NCBI GenBank assembly: GCA_031771865.1
Contig: JASISA010000027.1
Span: forward strand, 558,001-622,000
Length of the DNA: 64,000 nucleotides
Direction: 5' to 3'
Source of the DNA: Nothophaeocryptopus gaeumannii
Taxonomy: Eukaryota; Ascomycota; Dothideomycetes; Mycosphaerellales; Mycosphaerellaceae
Under the pieces are notes generated by a model. It was not told the DNA's origin. It worked only from the letters and a program-made list of their open reading frames with translations, and made no database searches. Made by a program: the position numbers and the translations under genes. Positions within the stretch are counted from its first letter, which is position 1, and each line of letters starts with the position of its first letter. This document shows, piece after piece, positions 21,815 through 30,952 of this stretch.

Positions 21815-22991
21815 ATGCCCGCACAAAACCCCGACGAGATCTCTCAACTTCGAGCCGAACTCCAAACAGCAACAGAACAGCTCACAGCCCGCAAATCGCA
21901 AATGGAAGATCTCGACACGCAAATAACCCAACCCCAACAACGCTTCTGGAAAGATCGCACAAGTATCTACAACCCCATATCCATCTCCGACATCGAAAAC
22001 GAAATCCATTGACTCTGCACTCCAGCGAAACAATGGGCCGATCGACTGACAGCACCCTTGCCCACCCCTGACCTCCTATCCGAAGACTCGAGATGGACCA
22101 AGATAGTCGAGTTGCTTGAGAGAGAAGGCTGTATCGCCCAGTCTTCCGGCCCAAAACTGAGAGTAGCACTTCAGAAGAGCGCCAAAGTCCTAAAACCAGT
22201 CAAAGCTGCCTCCCTACTGTTGGCCTCCTACATCAACGCCATTTTGATGCGCCGTACAATCTGCGATCCATTCGCTGCCTGATCCGGCCGCGCAACAAAT
22301 CCCACTGTCTTCCACGCTCGAGCGGGCAATAGCCTCTACATCCTCTCCGACTTCCTTCGCCCCTCCAACGAGGCCGAAGTAGAAGACATCCGGGTCCGCC
22401 TCCTTCGCCTTCTCGACCCTCACATTCCCTCGACCTCCCCTAATGCACCAGACACGCAGCCTGATTCCTGGCAGTCAGAAATCCTCGCCGCACAACACCA
22501 TCTCAAACTCTTCTCCCACCGCAGCAGAATCTACGCCTCCCGCATCCTCGCCAAGGAAACATACCATAATCTTCGTTACCGGCCTCTTCATCCCATCAGA
22601 CACAGAAGCAGGCGTGGTTACCACCATTCAACTACTTACCAAGGCTCGCAATATTCTCCAAACCCTCCTATTAGCAGGTATCGAATGTGCGAGTCATCTT
22701 CATCAGCGAAAAGGACGGATAGGATGTCTTTCCTGGAACGACCTAGCACAGGAAGAAGAGGGAGAGGAAGGAGGGGGCGGAGTGATGAGGTTCAGTTTGA
22801 CAGATGAGAGATTGGATGTTCATGCTCTTCACCTCAGGGAGTTTGAAGAGCAACCGGAGTCATTCGAAGGGAGGGAGGTTTTACTGTTGGTTGCGCCGGC
22901 GGTGCGGATAGCGGGAAGTGTAGATGATTTCGAAGTGGCGGATTATGGCGTGAAGTGGGATGTGAGGAAAAGTCATGTTTGGATGGGATAG
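21815..22991 (+). pseudogene. Broken gene of unknown function
   Basis: A coding-like tract begins with ATG at 21815 (MPAQNPDEISQLRAELQTA, a predicted coiled coil). The same frame continues past an in-frame TGA at 22010-22012 (AKQWADRLTAPLPTPDLL) and a second TGA at 22280-22282 (RATNPTVFHARAGNSLYILSDF). The reading frame then appears to shift around 22540-22560 into one that runs to a stop ending at 22991 (TGLFIPSDTEAGVVTTIQLL and later GREVLLLVAPAVRIAGSVDD). No splice signals explain the two TGA codons. The total would be about 390 residues. The family is not recognised. It is most simply a recently inactivated gene; read-through or assembly errors are alternatives. Confidence 0.55.
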
Positions 22992-23068
22992 ATATTAAAC
23001 ATCAATGAAGGAGTTCAACAGATCGATTGCTCTTCCACGATCTTCGCAATTGTCTTGATATATTACTT

Positions 23069-24793
23069 CTAAACAGTAACAGGCGCACCCAACCTCTTCA
23101 CATCCTCCGACTCCACGCCCGGTGTCAGCAGAGCTTCTCGCAATCCATCAAGCCCTTGCCCTGCTTCACCCAACCCATCAAGTGCCTCTAGTCCCTGAAA
23201 TCCATCCTCAACAACCCACTTCTGCGGACTCTTCTTCAATACCTCACAACTCGCTCCAACAACAAGCAACCCCGGCGGTCGACTCCCCTCCTCCTCAATA
23301 GCAGCAACTACATGCTCCAAAGTCGTCCTAACAACCCTCTGATCCGGACACGAAGCCCTCTCAATAACAGCACAAGGCGTACTCCCCGGATAACTTTCCC
23401 CTTCTCCTTTCGGATGCTGCACAAGACTCGTCACCAAATCCTGTAATCTATGCAACGCCATCAAAAACACAACCGTCTGATTGACCAGATACGCAGGTGG
23501 ATTCGGCGCCGCCCCTTTCCTTCCGGTGCCCGTACAAATAAGGATCTGATCGGAGACACCTCGATGTGTGGCGGGGATTTGCGCGAAGAGAGGAGCGCTG
23601 AGAGAGGATGTGATTCCGGGGAGGACGACGGCTTCGAAGCCGTGTTCGCGGAAGAAGGCGACTTCTTCTGCGCCGCGACCGTAGAGATATGGATCACCCT
23701 GCTTTAGACGGAGGACGGTCTTGCCTTGTTGGAGAGCTTCGAGACCCATTCGGTGAAGTTCATCTTGCGCGGCGTCTGCGTTTCCAGGGAATTTTCGTGC
23801 GATTTCAATGGGTGTTCTTCTTGGTACTAATTCGAGGACAGGAGCGGGCACAAGCTTATCGGCCAGGATGAGGTCTGCGCTGCGAATCGCTTTGAGGGTC
23901 GCTGTTGTGAGGAGGTCTGGATGTCCTGGTCCGGAGCCGGCGAGGATAATGCGGCCTCGCGTTCGGCGTGCGTCCAGGGTAGCGATATTGAGAGGAGGCT
24001 TTGCTTCGGTGTGCTGAGATGTCATTGCTTCCTGTTTGTAGGCTTGAAGAATTTGATCGACGTCTTCGTCTGTGATGGCTGCAAGTCTCCGCAATGGCCA
24101 ATATTCGCAGATTTGGGAGAGCCATCTCATACGCCTGGCTTTTGCGGCTTCTGCGTCTGAAGGTAGCACGAGCTTGTTGAATGTCGCAGTCTGGCCACAC
24201 TCGTCATCCTCAGCGTCAATCTCAGCACCATCCTCGTTTGCGTGATCTTGCTCCCATATCCGCCTCCTCACTGTGCCTAATCGCTCTACAGCAGGCCCAA
24301 GATCTTGTGGCAAGGCAGAGGCAATCTCTCTTCGTATCCGCGATGCAAGCTTGCAACCCTTTCCAGAAGTAGTCACGCCTACTTGCAGTGGTCCGGAGTT
24401 GTGTGTAGACAGCAGTGTAAATGTGCAGAGGTTCGGCGCATCTGCTACATTGACGGGTATCCGTAGGCTTCTGCAAAGTGTTGATACGCTTGTGCTTGCG
24501 GCACTCTTGCCACCTGATGTCACGAAGACCGCATCAACGAAATAGTCCACCTCTTCTCGCCCCAATGTTGTCAAGTCTGTCTCTTTAAAGTCCCGCTTTA
24601 TCCATTGAACTGCATTCTCCTCCATTCGCTTCGCAAGGCCGTAGTGGATATTTGCGGTCTCGGGGGCAATCAAGATGGGCTTTGCGCCAACTTCGATCGA
24701 TCGACTACATCGTGCTCCGGCGAGCGGGTTGGATCCTATGATCAAGTGTGTATGCGCAGTCGAGTCGACTGCTGCAAGTAATGCGGGCGACAT
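23069..24793 (-). CDS. MET1: Uroporphyrinogen-III C-methyltransferase / siroheme synthase (Met1)
   Basis: Intronless; 574 residues from the ATG at 24791-24793. The first 200 residues are Met8-like, the NAD-binding precorrin-2 dehydrogenase fold (THLIIGSNPLAGAR.., then VNVADAPNLCTF). The second half is an SUMT tetrapyrrole methyltransferase with GSGPGHPDLLTTATLKAI, ADLILADKLV, RLKQGDPYLYGRGAEE and PGITSSLSAP. SUMT methylates uroporphyrinogen III twice with S-adenosylmethionine to make precorrin-2, the first step to siroheme, the cofactor of sulfite and nitrite reductases. The bipartite layout resembles bacterial CysG and filamentous-fungal Met1. Whether the Met8-like part is catalytic is uncertain, because its glycine-rich loop is degenerate (IGSNPLAGA in place of GxGxxA). 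Confidence 0.93.
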   Translation of the reverse strand: MSPALLAAVDSTAHTHLIIGSNPLAGARCSRSIEVGAKPILIAPETANIHYGLAKRMEENAVQWIKRDFKETDLTTLGREEVDYFVDAVFVTSGGKSAASTSVSTLCRSLRIPVNVADAPNLCTFTLLSTHNSGPLQVGVTTSGKGCKLASRIRREIASALPQDLGPAVERLGTVRRRIWEQDHANEDGAEIDAEDDECGQTATFNKLVLPSDAEAAKARRMRWLSQICEYWPLRRLAAITDEDVDQILQAYKQEAMTSQHTEAKPPLNIATLDARRTRGRIILAGSGPGHPDLLTTATLKAIRSADLILADKLVPAPVLELVPRRTPIEIARKFPGNADAAQDELHRMGLEALQQGKTVLRLKQGDPYLYGRGAEEVAFFREHGFEAVVLPGITSSLSAPLFAQIPATHRGVSDQILICTGTGRKGAAPNPPAYLVNQTVVFLMALHRLQDLVTSLVQHPKGEGESYPGSTPCAVIERASCPDQRVVRTTLEHVVAAIEEEGSRPPGLLVVGASCEVLKKSPQKWVVEDGFQGLEALDGLGEAGQGLDGLREALLTPGVESEDVKRLGAPVTV

Positions 24794-25169
24794 TGCGGGG
24801 CAAATCGTCGACAACAGGATGCAGCTGCTTGGTCAAGCGACTGTCCAGCACCCACTGTAGACTTATATTGATCTGCATGCAAGTCTGTCAAGAAGATCTC
24901 CTAGGCACACGTCGTGGCAAAGACAAATATGTCGATAAGTTGTCGAGCCAGCCAGTGAATAGGCGTTGCTAATCCTGCCTTATCGGGCCCAAGAAAAAGT
25001 ACATGCGCCATGCGCCGGTAGCGGGCCGAATCGGCGATTTGCAGCGTCCCGCGGAAATGGATCCAGCGCCCAGGAATGCGAACAATATCAATTGTCGTAT
25101 CGACCAATGGCCGTGGAAGTCTTCTCCGGTAAGAAATTGCGTTGTGGAGGTGTTGAGAACTGCAGTTGT

Positions 25170-26129
25170 TTAACCCTCGTCCTGCTCTTTGCCCATGACG
25201 ACGTCCAAAGCACGTCTAGACAAAGCCACACTCCTCTCCAAAGCGCCGAGTTTGGCCATGGCAGCCATCAGGCTGGGATCCTGACTTTCGACTCTCACTT
25301 TATCGCGTACTCGCACCTCTTGTCCCTTATACTGGAAGACTTCGTGCGCCTCGTCGTGGAAGGCTGGTCTGCTTCCTCCCAATGCTGTTGCGAGCCTCTC
25401 GCGCAGCGAGAAGCCACTATACGAAGAGGCATTTTGCGGCGTGCCGAAGGATAGGGGCGTGTTCGTGCCAGTATTTGGATAGGCGGCTTCCAGAGTGCGC
25501 ACGTTGAGGAGCACAGCTGCTTCGGAGACAGACAGGTGAAGGGAGACATTGCTCGGCAGTGGTGGGTTGAAGGCATTCTCGTCTACTGCCTCCTCGTTCC
25601 ACGGTTTCTGTTGATCAGTCCAGCCTTTCAGCGCAGACTTTGCTTCCTGAATATTGTCATGCAGAAGTCGGAGTTGCCCAGATATGAAGTTTGCGTTCTG
25701 GCTGTCTCCCGTCCAGCGCGTCGCATCGACAACATCCAAGCAGGCATTGATCAGCGTTCGTGTGGTCGTCAATTGGTCTAGGACAATGGTGGGCGCGGTC
25801 GGTAGGTTTGAGATAGACAATCGGTATGCGTTCTGTCCCTTCGGGGGTGGCAGAGATGGCAGCCTAAGCTGGATGTCCCCTTTCACAATGCGCGTGCCAA
25901 CTCTTGTAATGAAACCCTTGAGGTTCTCTGATCTCAGCGAAGACAGCACCAGCGTAGAGCCAGGCTCTTTTGGCGCAAGCAGCTCAGTGCATTCGTCCAG
26001 GCCGGACTTCAGAGACCGCAGGGTGTCCTGTAGCGACCCAAGCAGCCATTCTAGCTCACGCGCGAGGGTTGCTTCTTCCTCCTTGATGAGCTCTTCGGGC
26101 GGTATAGCAGGCCATACAAGTGTCGACAT
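25170..26129 (-). CDS. RAV2: RAVE complex subunit Rav2 / Rogdi-like protein
   Basis: Intronless; 319 residues from the ATG at 26127-26129. The N-terminus EEATLARELEWLLGSLQDTL starts the helical bundle typical of Rogdi/Rav2. It is followed by a beta part (RIVKGDIQLRLPSLPP, AYRLSISN) and a second helical section, ending with ALERSVALSRRALDVVMG. Length and order fit the family. In yeast, Rav1-Rav2-Skp1 (RAVE) reassembles the vacuolar proton ATPase at the membrane after glucose-driven disassembly. The match is by overall pattern, not by a strict catalytic motif, so confidence is moderate. It lies downstream in the same orientation as RAVE-unrelated MET1, with its own 377-bp spacer. Confidence 0.7.
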   Translation of the reverse strand: MSTLVWPAIPPEELIKEEEATLARELEWLLGSLQDTLRSLKSGLDECTELLAPKEPGSTLVLSSLRSENLKGFITRVGTRIVKGDIQLRLPSLPPPKGQNAYRLSISNLPTAPTIVLDQLTTTRTLINACLDVVDATRWTGDSQNANFISGQLRLLHDNIQEAKSALKGWTDQQKPWNEEAVDENAFNPPLPSNVSLHLSVSEAAVLLNVRTLEAAYPNTGTNTPLSFGTPQNASSYSGFSLRERLATALGGSRPAFHDEAHEVFQYKGQEVRVRDKVRVESQDPSLMAAMAKLGALERSVALSRRALDVVMGKEQDEG

Positions 26130-26940
26130 GGCTCAACTTTGAGAGTTGTTCTAAACGACACGCAGGCAACGCGACAGCAATTGCCAGAAACTCGTCATGA
26201 TGCCACGATTGGCTCGGCTGGCAGAGGCCGAGGAGGAACAGCTCTCCTGCACGGCACGGACCAGATTGTTATGCTGATCGACCCAGGCTTGTGGTCGGCC
26301 TGTGCTGCTCCGTTGCTGTGGGAGCGCTGCAGCTGTTCATCGCTCTGCAAGCACAATGTCGCAGGTTTGGAGCTGTCAAGTACCACCAGCGTTGACTTCA
26401 CTCGTGCTGGAGGATTGCTTACAGCACGCTGCTTTGACCAAGATTCCTTCCCGCAGCACTCCAGGCCAAGCAGTGTGTTCGAGGAAGATCAAAGAAATCT
26501 CGGCGTCAATCCAATCCCATTGCAGCCAGCACTGAGCTCGGCGTCGATGACGTGTGGGCTCACCAGGCCGAACTCTCCTCGAAGCTCCAACCAGCGCAGC
26601 AAGTTTCTGTGCCGACGACATCAGACCAAGTCCAGTTCTCAAGTGACCTGTCGCCCACACCACAGCCTGGACAACATCACACACGTCATACTCCCAGCTA
26701 GTGAGACCTTCCTCTGGTCCGGCTATCCATTGCTATATCCCTACCGAAACCTGCGACCTTCTTCCCACATCCGGTCCGTTTCTCACACAACAAGTTCGGA
26801 CAGCCGTTTGTGTGCAATTTGCCTGAAGGGCCCGGCCCAGCGCGAGATAATCGACGAGCTCCCGTTCGCCCTCTCTCTGGCATCTCCCCTGTCAGCGTCG
26901 AACACCTCCCGGTAGCACATCTGATACACGCAGGATCGCA
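26130..26940. promoter_or_regulatory. Divergent intergenic region RAV2 / SUR7-family gene
   Basis: 811 bp between two divergent start codons. A 258-codon open frame (26139-26915, +) fills most of it. The frame has no ATG near its beginning and no recognisable domain, and would have to share the space with both promoters, so it is treated as chance. Confidence 0.5.
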
Positions 26941-27876
26941 ATGGCCATCACACGTGAGTATACAAAAAGCTTCGAAACATCGCGAGACAATGCCTGAATT
27001 TCCGAAACAGGCTCCATCTTGGCCTTCACGGCTATCATCCTCGTGGCAGGAGGAATTGTTATGCAATTCTTCATCATCCTCTCAGGACTGAACCACTCGC
27101 CATTGAACAAGGTCTACTTCCTGCAAGCGACCACGAACGGCATTACTTCTACCGCCGCAAACTACCACAACCCAGCACGATGGACTTACCTCGACATCTG
27201 CGGTGTACAGAACGGAAACAATGCGAACTGCGGACCAAAGGGCGCGGCTATCCCATTCGACCCTCCCAGGAACTTTGGCACTGATCAGGGCGTCCCAGCC
27301 GCGTTCGTTGGAACTCACCACTACTACTACCTGAGCCGTGTCGCGTGGGCGTTCTACCTGGTCGCGCTGTTCTTCGCGGTCTGCACGTTCTTCCTCAGCG
27401 TGTTTGCGCTGTGCGCACGACTTGGCGCGTACATCACGGGCTTTTTCGCGTTGCTTGCAGTCGTCTTCCAAGCCCTGTGCGCTTCTCTCATGACGTGCGT
27501 ATCCTCGTTACCCGCTGACCACGCGTTCGCAAACACTGACATGATCTTTGTAGCGCATGGACCGTTCAAGCTCGCAATGCCCTCCGCAGCAATGGACAAG
27601 ACGCCAGCCTCGGTCGATACGCATACGGCTTCACCTGGGCCTCTCTCGCGTGCTTCATCATCGCAAGCGTCCTCTTCTGCGTCGGCGGAAGTGTCGGAAA
27701 GAGCACGAAGACCAAGCAGTCATCTTACTTTGGTCGCAAGAGGAGTACGCGTAGCCGAGGTAGCTTCGTGGACAGCGGAAGCGAGAGGAGAGTCGTAAAG
27801 GACGAGTGTGTATCCCAAAGTTATGCGTGAAAACGTCTCGCGAGGTCCCGCTAACGAATGCAACAGGTACGAGTAA
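26941..27876 (+). CDS. SUR7/PalI-family four-span membrane protein
   Basis: Gene model: 26941-26953, 27011-27494, 27554-27805, 27867-27876; introns of 57, 59 and 61 nt; 252 residues. The first coding exon is 13 nt and the last is only 10 nt: splicing GA|GTGTGT..CAACAG|G produces GAG TAC GAG TAA (ending DEYE). Four hydrophobic segments are visible. An extracellular loop after the first (residues about 25-110) contains WTYLDICG..NANC, the W-x-Y-x-x-C-G plus second cysteine pattern of SUR7 proteins. Sur7 proteins mark eisosomes and MCC domains of the fungal plasma membrane; PalI relatives sense ambient pH. The C-terminus is basic (KTKQSSYFGRKRSTRSRG), as expected for a cytosolic tail. Confidence 0.88.
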
Positions 27877-28513
27877 ACCTACGACAGCATAGCACGCGCC
27901 GGCCCTCACGGCAAGGCAGCAGAGTCGCGTGCGGTATGGAAGTTTAACAAACCCAGCAACGTGTGCGACGACTATAACATTTATGATTCCCACGAGATGT
28001 ACGGACAGAGGAAAAAGACTGTTTAGAATACCCATCATACAGCAACAACACCCAGGAAATGTGTAATGTGTCTAAAGGATAAGGACGAATTCTTGTAATT
28101 TCTATATCTCGTAAATCAATGATTGAGAGAAAGATGCCACTACCACCGTCTCCATACTCTTCAATCTCACTAAAGCAGCTGCGACGTTCCATCGGTTCTT
28201 CTACGGTCTGTACAGAAATCTGTTCCTTAAAGTCCACTGCACGCTTTCAACGCCCTGGAATGCCGGGAGCACGAATCAACGCGATGCAGACAAGGAGTAG
28301 ACTGGCTACCTTGCAACAATACAGACCTTCTTTCGTTTATCACGCCGTTCCCAACTCCATTCTTATGACTGGCTACAACTCTCGTCTTTCTTCCTCTTCA
28401 ACTCCTCATCCTCTCTATTGAATCGTGGCCTGCCACTAGGTCCGCCACCATCGCCTCTCTCTGTCTTCGTCTCAGTCGCCTTTTCCCTACAAGGCCTGTT
28501 TCTGCCTCCGCCT
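27877..28513. other. Convergent 3' region
   Basis: About 640 bp between the SUR7-family stop codon and the zinc-finger gene on the other strand. Short open frames only; no recognised gene. Confidence 0.4.
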
Positions 28514-29065
28514 TCACTGCGGCACTTCCTCGTCCAAATCAGTCTTTGTCTTATGAGTATCACAATGCTACACAACGTCCTCTAATCCTTGAAACGCCAA
28601 CTCACACTTTTGACACCTATACACCATCTCCGCTTTCCAATCCACTTCCCTCCTCATCTTCTCCCATGCGGTCCTGCTCGTATTGTGGATGCGTAACACC
28701 AACTCCTCCGCCTCCTCGTCCTCATCGCCGCAGTCTTCGTCCCCCAGAGGATGCAAAAAGGCGCAAGTCTCAGCGTCCCACCAGCATTCATGCTTTAGCC
28801 ACTTCTGGCAAACTTCCGACTTGCAGCCATGGAGGTGCGCGCGCATAACGATGATTGGGAAGAAATGGTGAGTCCAGGGGCAGTTGGCATTTGTGCAGGT
28901 GTCGTTTGCCCAGTAGGCGCAGGTTTGGTGGAGGTAGTTTGGGTGGGAAGTGTCCAGGCCTTGGTGGGTGGTCGTTGTATTTGTCGAGTGTTTTGCGGGG
29001 CTGCTCTGATATTTCTGTTGTGGTTGGTGGGAGTCGTTCATGATTTGTGAGTTTGTCGGACTCAT
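28514..29065 (-). CDS. CCCH/C2H2 zinc-finger protein, last finger cut by an in-frame TAG
   Basis: The open frame complement of 28568-29065 encodes 165 residues from the ATG at 29063-29065. Two CCCH-like fingers are visible (CAYWANDTCTNANCPWTH and CQKWLKHECWWDAETCAFLH), fitting RNA-binding or chromatin-related fungal proteins of unknown role. The frame stops at TAG (28568-28570) in the middle of what would be a perfect C2H2 finger: CQKC, 11 residues, stop, then HCDTH in the same frame, followed by 12 more codons to TGA (28514-28516). With any residue at the TAG the spacing is C-x2-C-x12-H-x3-H. A C-to-T change of CAG would explain it. The protein is therefore either truncated by 18 residues or made by read-through. 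The coordinates here include the extension. Confidence 0.65.
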
Positions 29066-29292
29066 GAGGAGCTCGGATTTTGGACATGTCAGGAGGAAGG
29101 CGAGGAAGGACTCTTTACATTGCTATTGTGCTGCAAGAGAGTGAGTGTCGCTGGCAAACACTTTTGGGAGATAGAAGGAACGTGAAAGTCCGAGAAATGG
29201 AGAAGCAAATTGGAAGAGCTGTTGGAACGCGTGAGACTTGTAATCACTGATTACTTGTGTGTGATGACTGAGTTGGGTTTGAATTGCTGTTT

Positions 29293-30633
29293 TCATATCA
29301 ACACAATCTCATATCCGTTCTTCGGAATCCTCACAGCGTCGTCGTCGTTACCGTACTTACGCCTAATGATCTCGAAGGCAATGAGACCGGCACTCGTGCT
29401 AGGCACCTGCCGTATGGTATTCAGGAAGAAACCTCTGTACAGCCAGCGTCTTAGCCCACCATCCTTCCGTGCTACTACCAGCACATGGCGAAGTGTCTTT
29501 CGATAAGCAGCGGCGTAGAGCTTGAATGCGCGTTGCTTCGGCTGACCGGGTTTTGTGTGATCGTGTTCGTCGATCCACTCTAGCCGTCCGTAGTGGATGT
29601 CCTGGATTCGGCTGAGCGGATGTTGGATGATTGCTTGCGTGATAGATGCAGCGATACCAGCAAGTAAGAGAAAAGTCGGCTCCACCATGTAATGAGGCCG
29701 AATCTCAGGCCTCTCAGCTCTGCCAGTCCTCTGCTGCGCGGAGATGGATTCACGCTGTGTGTTAGACAGCTTGGACCACGTTCCATAGTAGGTGCTGACG
29801 AAGCTATAGAATGCTTGAGATTTGATTGTCTCAAAGGTCGCAAAAAAGACGCCAGCTCCGAACGCGTCTTTGATCAGGGACAGAGTCCAGCCCGCGAAGA
29901 TGCCACGAGCACCGATTTCGTGGGTCTTACGATAGGCGTATTGCCACATGTTGCGGTACTTGCCCTCCATCATCTCGGTGGACTGGAAGCGGACTTGAAG
30001 AGCATCTAGAGGAGCTGCCAGCACACTCTGGATGGATCCGGCAATGAAGCCTGCTGAGAAGCATGTCGCCAGAGATGGAGGTGGGTATACACGTTTCGTT
30101 GCTCGTGAAGATGGATCATGCAGGGCACCCAATGTCTGCAGGTATGCCGTATACAAGACTGCTCCAACCGCGGTATTCGCAATGAGAGGTGGAATAACTT
30201 GATTGGGTAGGAACGTCCATCCGTATTGTCGGACCGCAGTGAACAGAAGCATCGGAGAAGTCATCCGCCAAGACCAGGCTTCTCCTGCTCTGAAACTCGG
30301 GTTGATGGCACGGGCATATCCCTGAAAGATGTCAGTTCCGTCCAGAGCGATTTGGAAGTCAGACATGACATACCATGTAGCTGCCGATAGATTAGCTACG
30401 AAAGTCATAATGTCCCAATGAAAACAGACTCACTCTATTCGTGGCCTGAAAAAGGCTTTGACCGGCGCTCTGAAGTAGAAGGTCAACATGCGTGCACTCA
30501 GCGCGCGGATGGTAGCCGCTGAGAAGCCTGTGGACGCATGTTCCTTTCTCTTCTTCTTTTGTGCCTGTATCAGCTGTCCTCCCTCTCGAAAGGCAGCATC
30601 TCGCGAAGCGCCATCACCTATGCCGTCGCTCAT
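29293..30633 (-). CDS. Mitochondrial carrier family (SLC25) protein
   Basis: Gene model: complement of 30434-30633, 30374-30380 and 29293-30321; 411 residues. The middle coding exon is 7 nt (CTACATG). The acceptor CGGCAG and donor GTATGT on its sides restore the frame as RIDYMGYARAIN, while using the nearer upstream acceptor (CGTAG) gives an immediate stop. The protein shows carrier-type repeats: in the second repeat APLDALQVRFQ matches P-x-D-x-x-[Q/R], and the third has HPLSRIQD. Substrate-contact residues are not diagnostic, so the substrate stays unknown. It probably sits in the inner mitochondrial membrane. It is divergent from SPT16 with 319 bp between start codons. Confidence 0.8.
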
Positions 30634-30952
30634 ATCCTGATGAGCACATGCAGCAGAGGTCAGCTCGATCTGCTGACGATCACCGTGGCGCAATCATTGC
30701 AATCACAAGTCGATGCTTGTTGCATGTGAAAGTGCAATTCAGGTCCAAAGCCACGGAAGGAACGCGTCACGTGTAACTCTAAAGTAGCAGCTCGGACCGC
30801 CAGCTGCCTGTGCTCTAAACGCGACAGTCGCGAACTTCGCGTTTGAGTGCACTTCCACCCACCTTCACCTCCATCTTCCTTCTTTCCACTAACAACAGCC
30901 GTCTGGCTCGTCAACTCCATCTCCAGCGGCATCTTTACCGGAACCAGCGAAG
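30634..30952. promoter_or_regulatory. Shared promoter region, mitochondrial carrier / SPT16
   Basis: 319 bp between divergent ATG codons at 30633(-) and 30953(+). CT-rich leader sequence (caccttcacctccatcttcc-like) precedes SPT16, as is common for well-expressed fungal genes. No specific site is named. Confidence 0.6.

Noticed and set aside
26139..26915. 258-codon open frame on the + strand between RAV2 and the SUR7-family gene
   Set aside because: No ATG near its start, no recognisable domain, and it would fill the promoter space of two divergent genes. Composition looks non-coding.
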